From IDS-8 sp965651325 (GTDB lineage Bacteria; Pseudomonadota; Gammaproteobacteria; Steroidobacterales; Woeseiaceae), in the NCBI GenBank assembly GCA_965651325.1, contig CBFGSB010000212.1:1-5124 (forward strand): a stretch of 5,124 nucleotides of DNA, written 5' to 3'. The notes under the pieces were generated by a model, which made no database searches, was not told the DNA's origin, and worked only from the letters and a program-made list of their open reading frames with translations. Numbering within the stretch: the stretch's first letter is position 1; each line of letters opens with the position of its first letter. Positions 1 to 5,124 of the stretch are shown here, in pieces. Position numbers and translations under genes: made by a program.

Positions 1-930
1 CCCCTTGGCCGCTCCGGCCTTGCGATTGCCCCCCTGGTCCTCGGCGGCAACGTGTTCGGCTGGACCGCCGACGAAGCCACGTCATTCCGCCTGCTCGACC
101 GCTTCGTGGAGCGCGGCTTCAACGCCATCGACACCGCGGACTCCTATTCCGCCTGGGCTCCGGGGCTTTCCGGCGGCGAATCGGAAACGGTGATCGGCAA
201 GTGGCTGGCCAGGCGCGGCCGCCGCGACGACGTGGTCGTCATGACGAAGGTCGGCAGCTTGCAGGCGCGCAAGGGCCTGGCGGCCGGTAACATCGCCGCC
301 GCGGCCGAGGATTCGCTGCGGCGCCTGCAGACCGACTACCTGGACGTCTACTTCGCGCATATCGACGACGAGAGCGTGCCGCTTGAGGAAACGCTTGGCG
401 CGTTCTCGAAACTGGTCGAGGCCGGCAAGGTGCGTACGGTCGGGGCTTCCAACTACTCGGCCGAACGCCTGCGCGAAGCGCTGAAAATCTCGGCCGAAAA
501 CGGGCTCGAGCGCTACGAGGTCCTGCAGCCGAGCTACAACCTTTACGACCGTGCCGGCTTCGAGGAGGCGCTGGCCGGCCTGGCGCAGGAGCAGGAGCTG
601 GGCGTGGTGAGCTACTTCGCGCTCGCCAGCGGCTTCCTGACCGGCAAGTACCGCAGCAAGGACGACCTGAAAGGGGTGGCGCGCGCCGCGTTCCTGGAGC
701 GCTTTTTCGACGAGCGCGGCGTGAAGCTGCTCGACGCGCTGCACAAGGTCTGCGATGACGTCGGCGCCACGCCCGCGCAGGTCGCGCTGGCCTGGCTGAT
801 GGGCCGGCCCGGCGTCACTGCTCCCATCGCCAGCGCGACCAGCCTCGAACAGCTCGATGACATCCTGGCCGCCGCCCGGATAACCCTCCCGCGGGAAGCG
901 CAGGAAGTTCTCGACGCCGCCAGCGGGTGA
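1..930 (+). CDS. Aldo/keto reductase, 5'-truncated by the window edge
   Basis: NAD(P)H-dependent oxidoreductase of the aldo/keto reductase superfamily, a soluble TIM-barrel enzyme reducing aldehydes or ketones; the substrate cannot be told from sequence. The open frame runs to the first base and begins PLGRSGLAIAPLVLGG, the usual first strand after a short 'M..R.LGRSGL' start, so only a handful of codons are missing. The GTG at 52 lies inside this conserved segment and is not the true start. Counting from base 1, the catalytic tetrad is visible: Asp44 (IDTAD), Tyr49, Lys83 (MTKVG) and His120 (YFAHIDD). Further family landmarks are GASNYS, the QPSYNLYDR strand and SGFLTGKYRS, plus the C-terminal cofactor-binding part with VTAPIASAT. 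The 309 visible residues match the family's usual length. It ends at TGA and converges on the minus-strand copD-like gene 96 bp away. Nothing ties it functionally to its neighbours. The family call is very secure; the subfamily is not assigned. Confidence 0.93.
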   Translation, partial: PLGRSGLAIAPLVLGGNVFGWTADEATSFRLLDRFVERGFNAIDTADSYSAWAPGLSGGESETVIGKWLARRGRRDDVVVMTKVGSLQARKGLAAGNIAAAAEDSLRRLQTDYLDVYFAHIDDESVPLEETLGAFSKLVEAGKVRTVGASNYSAERLREALKISAENGLERYEVLQPSYNLYDRAGFEEALAGLAQEQELGVVSYFALASGFLTGKYRSKDDLKGVARAAFLERFFDERGVKLLDALHKVCDDVGATPAQVALAWLMGRPGVTAPIASATSLEQLDDILAAARITLPREAQEVLDAASG

Positions 931-951
931 AGCCACACCAGGCGATGCAAG

Positions 952-977
952 CAGGCAGGGCACAGTGTCGCTGCCTG
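952..977. other. Weak hairpin in the convergent gap, possible transcription end
   Basis: CAGGCAG (952-958) and CTGCCTG (971-977) form a perfect 7-bp stem with a 12-nt loop between the stops of the reductase and the copD-like gene. No T-run follows on either strand, so it does not qualify as a normal intrinsic terminator. It could still slow transcription from both sides. The rest of 931-1026 shows nothing recognisable. Confidence 0.2.
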
Positions 978-1026
978 TGGTCCTGCGCCCAATGCGGGGG
1001 CGGCGCCGCTCAGGCGATCACGGGGC

Positions 1027-1500
1027 TCACAGCACGAACATCGCCTTGGCCAGGAACACGATGCCGATCATCATGACGAAGATGACGCGGTGCGTGTTGC
1101 GGAAGCGGCAGGGATTCATGCGTCCGCGCACACCGGCGATGATCGCGCTGGCGAACACGCCGAGCACGCCGAAGGCGAGGCCGACCTTCAGTAACAGCCA
1201 GAAGCCGAAACGCGTGCCGACGCACTGAAACCCGTTGCAGCGGAGGTCGAAAAGGGCAAAGCCGCTCAGGAACAGCAACGCCACCACGAACGGCATGAAC
1301 CTGCGGGCGCGGCCCATCACCGCCTCGTGGAGGTGCTGCATGGTGTCTCCGTCGAAGCGGGATTTCAGCCCCTCGAGCACCAGCACCTCGAACGTCACCG
1401 CGCCGACGAATACGATCGCGCAGGCGAGATGGATCAACAGGATCCACGGATACCAGTCGGCCACGTCTATCCCGGAAGCAGGCGCCGGACGCCCTGCCAC
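1027..1500 (-). CDS. CopD-like four-helix integral membrane protein
   Basis: Small inner-membrane protein with four predicted helices (about residues 17-42, 68-86, 98-124 and 138-157) and little outside the membrane. The opening WYPWILLIHLACAIVFVG, the second helix after RRFMPF, the LLLKVGLAF helix and the ending FLAKAMFVL resemble the short proteins labelled CopD family, related to the membrane part of copper resistance protein CopD. Helix 1 has His24 and Cys27, and the loop before helix 3 has Cys88 and Cys93; these could bind metal or form a disulfide, but no copper role is shown. The frame opens with GTG at 1500, overlapping the ubiM end by 34 bp. An in-frame GTG at 1464, just 2 bp past the ubiM stop and preceded by GGGA at 5 nt, would give a 145-residue protein starting close to helix 1 and may be the real start. 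Either way it is translated in the ubiM operon. Confidence 0.72.
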   Translation of the reverse strand: MAGRPAPASGIDVADWYPWILLIHLACAIVFVGAVTFEVLVLEGLKSRFDGDTMQHLHEAVMGRARRFMPFVVALLFLSGFALFDLRCNGFQCVGTRFGFWLLLKVGLAFGVLGVFASAIIAGVRGRMNPCRFRNTHRVIFVMMIGIVFLAKAMFVL

Positions 1501-2693
1501 ACCCGCCGGCCCTGACGCCGGCGTGGCGGGGCAGCATCCACCAGTGTTGCGGCCAGCGCATCACGCGCAGGCCGCAGCCGCCGCATGCTGCCAATCACCG
1601 CGTGCCGCAGCGGCTGGGCGAGCGCGCGATCGTCGGTGTAGAGACCCACGATGAGCCCGGTCCCGAGGAACAGCGGCAGCGCGCCCGCGCGGTGGCGGCG
1701 CTCGTAGTGGGCCAGCGCGCGCGGGTCGGCGACGCTGCCGCGCCGCGCCAGCGAGTCGCCCACCGCATCCGCGAGCCGTTCGATGCTGGCGAGGCCGAGA
1801 TTGAAACCGTGCGCGGTCACGGGGTGCATGCCGACAGCGGCGTCGCCCACCAGCGCGAAGCCGGGCCCCATGAAACGTTTGGACCAGGTCGCCACCAGCG
1901 GGTAAGCGTGGCGGGTGCTGGCGAGCAGCATCGTGCCGAGCCGGTACTCCAGCCGGGTCTCGATTGCATGCGCAAATGCCGCGTCGTCCAGGTCCTGCAG
2001 GCGCGCCGCCTCGTGCCCGGACACGGTGAGCACCACCGAGACCGTGTGCTCGTCCAACGGCAGCAGTGCCCGGGTCTGGCCGCGGCCGAACCATTCGTGT
2101 GCGACGCCGCCGTGTGGAATTTCGTGGTGCATCCGGCACACCAGCATGGTTTTACCGAAATCGTGCATCGCTACCGGCACGCCCAGCAGCCGGCGGACCT
2201 GCGAAAAGCGGCTGTCGGCGGCAACCAGGAGCGGCGCGGCCAGGCGCCGGCCGTCCGCCAGCCGGGTCGCAAGAACTTCACCCTGGCGTTCCACCGCTTC
2301 GACGGCGCTGCCGGTGTGCACGTGGATGGCGGGCGTGTCGCGCACTGCCTGCCATGCCGCGGCACGTATGACGCAGTTGGAGACGAGACTACCCAGCCGA
2401 TCCTTGCCGAAGGTGTCGGCGTCCACCTCGAAACCCTGACGTACGCCGTCGCTGACGCGGGCGCGGCGGAGCGGGTGAATTTCGTCAGGCGGTATCCGGC
2501 TCCACACGCCGAGCTCGTCGAGTATGCGCATGGAAGGGTGCGTGAGCGCGATCTCGCGCCCGTCGAACGCGGGCTGGCCCAGCGCTGCATCGGACTGGCG
2601 CTCGAGGACGTCGACCTCGAGGCCGCGCCCGGCCAGCGCGCGCGCAAGACACAAGCCGGCGGGCCCGGCTCCGACGATCAGCACATTCCCCAT
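1467..2693 (-). CDS. ubiM: FAD-dependent ubiquinone-ring hydroxylase, UbiM type
   Basis: Flavin monooxygenase of the UbiH/UbiF/Coq6 group that adds hydroxyl groups to the ubiquinone precursor ring using O2 and NAD(P)H. The Neisseria UbiM is reported to act on several ring positions, replacing separate enzymes. The 408 residues show the FAD-binding Rossmann motif GAGPAG (8-13) with Glu31 ending strand 2, DGREIALTH (44-52), the altered second motif AADSRFSQVRR (158-168, Ser where most relatives have Gly), HDFGKTMLVCRM (177-188), TRHAYPLVATW (260-270), the FAD-ribityl motif GDAAVGMHPVTAHGFNLGL (283-301) and a late LYTDD. From memory of the family, DGREIALTH, HDFGKTMLVC and GMHPVTAHGFNLGL point to UbiM rather than UbiH or UbiF. 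The ATG at 2693 is the only start: a TAA lies in frame four codons upstream, and the FAD motif begins at residue 8. No Shine-Dalgarno is visible. It leads the operon with the copD-like gene and is probably controlled by the Crp/Fnr-type box upstream. Confidence 0.86.
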   Translation of the reverse strand: MGNVLIVGAGPAGLCLARALAGRGLEVDVLERQSDAALGQPAFDGREIALTHPSMRILDELGVWSRIPPDEIHPLRRARVSDGVRQGFEVDADTFGKDRLGSLVSNCVIRAAAWQAVRDTPAIHVHTGSAVEAVERQGEVLATRLADGRRLAAPLLVAADSRFSQVRRLLGVPVAMHDFGKTMLVCRMHHEIPHGGVAHEWFGRGQTRALLPLDEHTVSVVLTVSGHEAARLQDLDDAAFAHAIETRLEYRLGTMLLASTRHAYPLVATWSKRFMGPGFALVGDAAVGMHPVTAHGFNLGLASIERLADAVGDSLARRGSVADPRALAHYERRHRAGALPLFLGTGLIVGLYTDDRALAQPLRHAVIGSMRRLRPARDALAATLVDAAPPRRRQGRRVWQGVRRLLPG

Positions 2694-2699
2694 CCAGGC

Positions 2700-2705
2700 A
2701 GGTTA
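2700..2705 (-). promoter_or_regulatory. Candidate -10 element of ubiM (TAACCT)
   Basis: Read on the minus strand, TAACCT keeps the three most important -10 bases (TAnnnT) and starts exactly 22 bp downstream of the Crp/Fnr-type box. This places the transcription start at 2693, the A of the ubiM ATG, so the mRNA would be leaderless. There is no recognisable -35 hexamer, as expected when an activator occupies that place. The hexamer alone is weak; its support comes from the spacing, shared with the promoter at 4815-4820. Confidence 0.45.
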
Positions 2706-2727
2706 GGACCGCCGCGCGCGGTCGGCA

Positions 2728-2741
2728 TTGATCCAAATCAA
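2728..2741 (-). promoter_or_regulatory. Perfect Fnr/Anr/Dnr-type box upstream of ubiM
   Basis: TTGATCCAAATCAA matches the Fnr/Anr consensus TTGAT-N4-ATCAA at all ten defined bases. Its centre is 41.5 bp from position 2693, the ubiM start codon, so it fits class II activation of a leaderless ubiM transcript. It lies about 97 bp upstream of the predicted permease transcription start, half a helical turn off the usual class I positions, so control of that side is less likely. Fnr/Anr (oxygen) and Dnr-type (NO) regulators recognise nearly the same sequence, so which one binds is open. The box sits in non-coding DNA between divergent genes, which strengthens the call. Confidence 0.75.
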
Positions 2742-2743
2742 TC

Positions 2744-2760
2744 GGCGACGCGCCGTCGCC
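2744..2760. repeat. Compact inverted repeat in the divergent control region
   Basis: GGCGACG-CGC-CGTCGCC is a perfect 7-bp inverted repeat with a 3-nt centre, beginning 2 bp beyond the Crp/Fnr-type box. It could form a cruciform or RNA hairpin or serve as an operator. There is no T-run, so it is not an ordinary intrinsic terminator. I do not recognise a protein for it. In GC-rich DNA such a repeat may also arise by chance. Confidence 0.35.
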
Positions 2761-2797
2761 TGATCCCCGCGGGCGTGGCACATTCTGGCATTACGAT

Positions 2798-2816
2798 GGT
2801 AATGATTCTCATTTGC
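2798..2816 (+). promoter_or_regulatory. Fur box upstream of the cytochrome c/FTR1 gene
   Basis: GGTAATGATTCTCATTTGC matches the 19-bp Fur consensus GATAATGATAATCATTATC at 14 positions, and contains perfect AATGA/TCATT arms around 3 bp. It is an AT-rich island in GC-rich DNA and lies just upstream of the candidate -10 at 2820-2825, covering where a -35 would be. Iron-loaded Fur bound here should block the promoter, so the permease would be made when iron is scarce, as expected for an iron importer. Confidence 0.78.
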
Positions 2817-2819
2817 AGT

Positions 2820-2825
2820 TATATT
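2820..2825 (+). promoter_or_regulatory. Candidate -10 element of the cytochrome c/FTR1 gene (TATATT)
   Basis: TATATT matches the sigma-70 -10 consensus at five of six bases and lies 4 bp past the Fur box. Transcription would begin near 2832, giving a short leader containing the Shine-Dalgarno GAGGG at 2839-2843. No good -35 is seen at 16-18 bp; the overlapping Fur box occupies it. This placement also excludes the TTG at 2824 as a start codon. Confidence 0.5.
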
Positions 2826-2838
2826 GCATTCCCCTCCC

Positions 2839-2843
2839 GAGGG
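2839..2843 (+). promoter_or_regulatory. Ribosome binding site deciding the start at 2851
   Basis: GAGGG lies 7 nt before the ATG at 2851, ideal spacing. The later in-frame ATG at 2878 gives a shorter, tidier signal peptide (MKSVIRSCLIVACLAMAV) and has GGTGGGG at 8 nt, so it remains a real alternative. Confidence 0.5.
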
Positions 2844-2850
2844 TTGTTGC

Positions 2851-4782
2851 ATGCCGCTTCGAGGTGGGGCGAGCGCCATGAAGTCCGTAATCCGAAGCTG
2901 TCTCATAGTTGCCTGCCTGGCGATGGCGGTGCCTGCCGCGGCGTCCACGGATCCCGGCGTATTGCTGCAGCTCGCGGACTACGTCGGCGTCGACTACCCG
3001 GAGGCCGTTGCCGACGGCAAGGTGATCAACCCGGCGGAATACGCAGAGATGCAGGAGTTCGCGCAGCGGGTGGCCGAGGCGATCGACGGTCTTCCGGACG
3101 GGGAGGCACGGGCAGAGCTCGCCGCGCTCGCCGCCCGCCTCGTGCAACTGGTGCAGGACAAGGACGCACCGGCCGCCGTTGCGGAGACGACGCGCAGCAT
3201 CCGCAACCTGGTCATGCAGAGCTACCCGGTCGTGACGATGCCCCGCGTACGCCCGAACCTCGAGCGGGCCGCGCAGCGCTACCAGGCGGCCTGCGCCGCC
3301 TGCCACGGCAGCGAGGGCTACGGGGACGGACCCGCCGCGGCGGGGCTGGAACCGCCACCGACCGACTTCCACGACGCCGCGAGGGGGCGGCAGCGCAGCC
3401 TGTACGGGCTTTACAACACGATTACCCTGGGTGTGAGCGGAACATCCATGGCGGGCTTTTCACAGCTCTCCGACGAGGAGCGCTGGGCGCTGGCCTTCTA
3501 CGTCGGCGGCCTCTACGCGGATGCCGCGACGCTCACGGCCGGCTCGGAAGCTGCACGCCAGGGCAAACGATTGTCCCTGCAGGACGTCGTCACCCGCGCC
3601 CCCGCCGAGCTTTCGAAGGACGAAGCGGCGATCGCCGTTTGGCTCCGCCAAAGTCCGGCACCGCTCTTTGCCGGCCGCGCCGACCCCATCGAAACGGCGC
3701 TGGCACGCCTGGCGCAGAGCGCCGAAGCCTATGCGGCCGGAGACCGCCAGCGTGCCGGTTCACTGGCGATTTCGGCCTATCTCGACGGCTTCGAGTTGGC
3801 GGAGGCGGGGCTCGCCAACGTGGACGCACGCCTCGTCACGCAAGTGGAAGAGGCGATGATCGGCTACCGGGCCGCCGTCAGCCGCAATGCACCGGTGGAC
3901 GCCGTCCAGGCCCGGGCCGACGAGATCGCGCTGTTGCTCGGCAAGGCGCAGCGGACGCTGCACAACGCCAACCTGACGCCTTCGCTCGCGTTCTTGAGCG
4001 CGCTGGTCATTCTCCTGCGCGAAGGTCTCGAGGCCATTCTCGTGCTGGCAGCCGTCATGGCATTTTTGGTGCGCACGGGCCGGCGCGAAGCGATGCCTTA
4101 CCTGCATAGCGGGTGGATCGGCGCGCTCGCGCTCGGCGGCCTGACCTGGGTGGCGGCCACCTGGGTCGTCGACATCAGCGGCGCCGTTCGTGAGGTGACG
4201 GAGGGCATCACGGCACTGGTCGCCGCGGGAATCCTGTTCTACGTCGGCTTCTGGATGCACGACAAGATGCACGCGGACCGCTGGCAGCGGTTCCTCGAGG
4301 ACAAGGTGAAGGGCGCGCTCGACGCCCGCCGCCTGTGGGGCATTGCGTTTATCGCCTTTGTCGCCGTTTACCGGGAGGCCTTCGAGACCATCCTGTTTTA
4401 CCAGGCGCTTTGGGCGCAGGTCGATGCGAGCGCCCATGCCTCGGTATTCATGGGTGCCGGCGCCGCGGCCCTCGCGCTCGGCGCCCTGACCTGGGCGATC
4501 CTGCGCTTCGGGCTGCGCCTGCCGCTCAAGCAGTTTTTTGCCGCCAGCGCGGCAGTGATGCTGCTGTTGGCCGTCGTGTTCGCCGGCAACGGCATTGCGG
4601 CGCTCCAGGAAGCCGGCAAGATATCGATCAGCCCGGTTCCTTTCCCGCGCATCGACCTGCTCGGCATCTATCCCACGTGGCAGACGCTCGCGGCGCAGCT
4701 CGCGCTCGTGTTGGCCGGAGCCGCGCTGCTGCTGTACGGGCGCCATCGACCGGCGCCACGTCCGCGGATGGAGTCGCCTTGA
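2851..4782 (+). CDS. Cytochrome c / FTR1-family iron permease fusion
   Basis: Inner-membrane iron importer with a periplasmic haem domain, 643 residues. In order: signal peptide (to about 31, ending VPAAA); a short N-terminal domain with LADYVGVDYPEAVADGK (41-57) and EYAEM; a cytochrome c domain (about 138-225) with the haem motif C148-A-A-C-H152 and probable axial ligand Met200 (GTSMAGF); a helical periplasmic linker with AYLDGFELAE; then the permease with about seven helices from 379 to 634. Iron-transport motifs are REGLE (390-394) and REAFE (508-512), with a further REVTE (447-451) and His470/His474 after helix 3. Yeast Ftr1 takes iron oxidised by a partner oxidase; here the fused haem domain may receive electrons from iron oxidation, which is inference. 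This fusion architecture is known in bacteria. No oxidase or EfeO/EfeB partner lies in the window. Start 2851 is chosen for its ribosome site; 2878 would give 634 residues. Probably Fur-repressed. Divergent from ubiM. Confidence 0.93.
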   Translation: MPLRGGASAMKSVIRSCLIVACLAMAVPAAASTDPGVLLQLADYVGVDYPEAVADGKVINPAEYAEMQEFAQRVAEAIDGLPDGEARAELAALAARLVQLVQDKDAPAAVAETTRSIRNLVMQSYPVVTMPRVRPNLERAAQRYQAACAACHGSEGYGDGPAAAGLEPPPTDFHDAARGRQRSLYGLYNTITLGVSGTSMAGFSQLSDEERWALAFYVGGLYADAATLTAGSEAARQGKRLSLQDVVTRAPAELSKDEAAIAVWLRQSPAPLFAGRADPIETALARLAQSAEAYAAGDRQRAGSLAISAYLDGFELAEAGLANVDARLVTQVEEAMIGYRAAVSRNAPVDAVQARADEIALLLGKAQRTLHNANLTPSLAFLSALVILLREGLEAILVLAAVMAFLVRTGRREAMPYLHSGWIGALALGGLTWVAATWVVDISGAVREVTEGITALVAAGILFYVGFWMHDKMHADRWQRFLEDKVKGALDARRLWGIAFIAFVAVYREAFETILFYQALWAQVDASAHASVFMGAGAAALALGALTWAILRFGLRLPLKQFFAASAAVMLLLAVVFAGNGIAALQEAGKISISPVPFPRIDLLGIYPTWQTLAAQLALVLAGAALLLYGRHRPAPRPRMESP

Positions 4783-4792
4783 TCCAGGTCAA
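4779..4792 (+). promoter_or_regulatory. Crp/Fnr (Dnr/Anr-type) box upstream of the DUF2249 gene
   Basis: TTGATCCAGGTCAA matches TTGAT-N4-ATCAA at nine of ten defined bases, and the flanks extend the symmetry to CTTGA-N6-TCAAG. Its centre (4785.5) is exactly -41.5 from the transcription start predicted by the -10 at 4815-4820, the class II position. It shares TTGATCCA with the box before ubiM. It overlaps the stop codon of the permease gene. DUF2249 genes often belong to NO or denitrification regulons, which favours a Dnr-like regulator, though Anr/Fnr would also fit. Confidence 0.74.
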
Positions 4793-4814
4793 GGCCGTCA
4801 CCCGGGCGGCACCC

Positions 4815-4820
4815 TAGGAT
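4815..4820 (+). promoter_or_regulatory. Candidate -10 element of the DUF2249 gene (TAGGAT)
   Basis: TAGGAT matches the -10 consensus at four of six bases including TAnnnT, and begins 22 bp after the Crp/Fnr-type box. The start of transcription would be near 4827, leaving a 24-nt leader with GGAG at 4842-4845, 5 nt before the ATG. No -35 is evident, consistent with an activator-dependent promoter. Confidence 0.55.
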
Positions 4821-4831
4821 GACCTGGGTCA
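4820..4831. repeat. Palindrome at the predicted DUF2249 transcription start
   Basis: TGACC-TG-GGTCA is a perfect 5-bp inverted repeat around 2 bp, covering the predicted start at 4827. A repressor bound here would block transcription. It also sits inside an imperfect hairpin (GGCGG 4806-4810 with CCGCC 4834-4838, ACCC 4811-4814 with GGGT 4826-4829). No T-run follows, so I do not call a terminator for the permease gene. Confidence 0.3.
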
Positions 4832-4850
4832 GTCCGCCACCGGAGTCGTA

Positions 4851-5123
4851 ATGTCCATCCAACTCGATCCCGAACCGAACGTGCACGTGTTCGACGCACG
4901 CGGCATCGCCCGCCGTTTCCGCCACTCGGCCATCTTCGGCGCGCTGGGCGCGCTGCGTAACGGCGAAACGATGCGCTTCATCAACGACCACGACCCGATC
5001 CCGCTGCTGGGCCAGCTCGACCAGCGCTTCGGCGGCTATCTCACCGTGAGCTACCGCCAGCGTGACGAGCGTGGCGTGGTGATCGATTTCGGCATTACGG
5101 GGCTGCCGGACGACATCGGGTGA
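4851..5123 (+). CDS. DUF2249 domain protein, probably in an NO/low-oxygen regulon
   Basis: Small soluble protein of 90 residues, with no signal peptide or membrane segment, made almost entirely of one DUF2249 domain (about 11-80). Visible landmarks are FDARGI (14-19), the LGALRNGETMRF stretch, the family's conserved NDHDP (45-49) followed by LLGQLDQRFGG, and the ending strand VVIDFGI. The fold is believed to be related to the small TusA/SirA proteins, but the Cys of TusA is absent (this protein has no Cys). The biochemical role is unknown. DUF2249 genes often lie beside haemerythrin, NnrS or NO reductase genes, and this one has a class II Crp/Fnr-type promoter, so a part in nitrogen-oxide or low-oxygen respiration is a reasonable inference. 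The start has GGAG at 5 nt. The stop overlaps a GTG (GTGA, 5120-5123) that could open a coupled next gene beyond the window; this is not provable here. Confidence 0.88.
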   Translation: MSIQLDPEPNVHVFDARGIARRFRHSAIFGALGALRNGETMRFINDHDPIPLLGQLDQRFGGYLTVSYRQRDERGVVIDFGITGLPDDIG

Positions 5124-5124
5124 C

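Noticed and set aside
82..963. Long minus-strand open frame opposite the aldo/keto reductase
   Set aside because: It is the antisense shadow of a gene with an intact catalytic tetrad; no recognisable protein motifs.
2712..2721. CCGCGCGCGG palindrome between the Fnr-type box and the ubiM -10
   Set aside because: A simple alternating CG run that is common by chance in DNA this rich in GC; no matching operator known to me.
2776..2790. TGGCACATTCTGGCA resembling a sigma-54 promoter
   Set aside because: The GG and GC elements are separated by 9 bp, not the required 10, and the -12 half is TGGCA rather than TTGCA. No sigma-54 enhancer site is evident. The Fur box and TATATT just downstream explain the promoter better.
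2824..2850. TTG at 2824 as the start of the permease gene
   Set aside because: It lies within the candidate -10 element and adds a Cys-rich stretch before the signal peptide; the ATG at 2851 has an ideally spaced GAGGG.
1602..4109. An 835-codon plus-strand open frame crossing ubiM, the control region and half of the permease gene
   Set aside because: It runs antisense to ubiM and then in a wrong frame through the permease gene, both of which have full family motifs. Its translation is Arg/Ala/Gly-rich low-complexity without any domain, typical of shadow frames in GC-rich DNA.
3760..4746. Long minus-strand open frame opposite the permease domain
   Set aside because: Antisense shadow, Arg/Gln/His-rich, with no membrane or domain pattern.

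Overview
The window is GC-rich and densely coding. It carries a quinone hydroxylase recognisable as UbiM, two Crp/Fnr-type boxes and a Fur-type box, which point to a proteobacterium, most likely gamma or beta, that respires aerobically and probably also with little or no oxygen or with nitrogen oxides. The species cannot be named from the sequence. I see no mobile elements, RNA genes or CRISPR repeats.

Layout: (1) Positions 1-930 (+) hold an aldo/keto reductase that lacks only its first few codons. (2) Positions 931-1026 are a short convergent gap with at most a weak hairpin. (3) On the minus strand, ubiM (2693 down to 1467) is followed, with overlapping or nearly abutting reading frames, by a small four-helix CopD-like membrane protein (down to 1027); the pair looks like one operon. 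(4) Positions 2694-2850 are a divergent control region. It holds a perfect Fnr/Anr/Dnr-type box facing ubiM, a compact inverted repeat, and a Fur-type box next to the promoter of the plus-strand gene. (5) Positions 2851-4782 (+) encode a secreted/membrane fusion of a cytochrome c domain and an FTR1-type iron permease. (6) Positions 4851-5123 (+) encode a small DUF2249 protein. Its promoter has a second Crp/Fnr-type box that overlaps the permease stop codon.

How the parts fit: the permease should import iron under Fur control, with the cytochrome c domain as a likely electron carrier for iron oxidation at the membrane. UbiM makes ubiquinone, which feeds respiratory chains. DUF2249 proteins often sit near nitric oxide and denitrification genes. 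The two Crp/Fnr boxes share the sequence TTGATCC(A)(A/G)(A/G)TCAA in outline, and each lies exactly 22 bp from a TAnnnT hexamer, the geometry of class II activation (box centred at -41.5). This suggests that one oxygen- or NO-responsive regulator controls both ubiM-copD and the DUF2249 gene. For ubiM the predicted transcript would begin at the A of the ATG, so it may be leaderless; no Shine-Dalgarno sequence is visible there. The regulatory reading is inference from sequence geometry.
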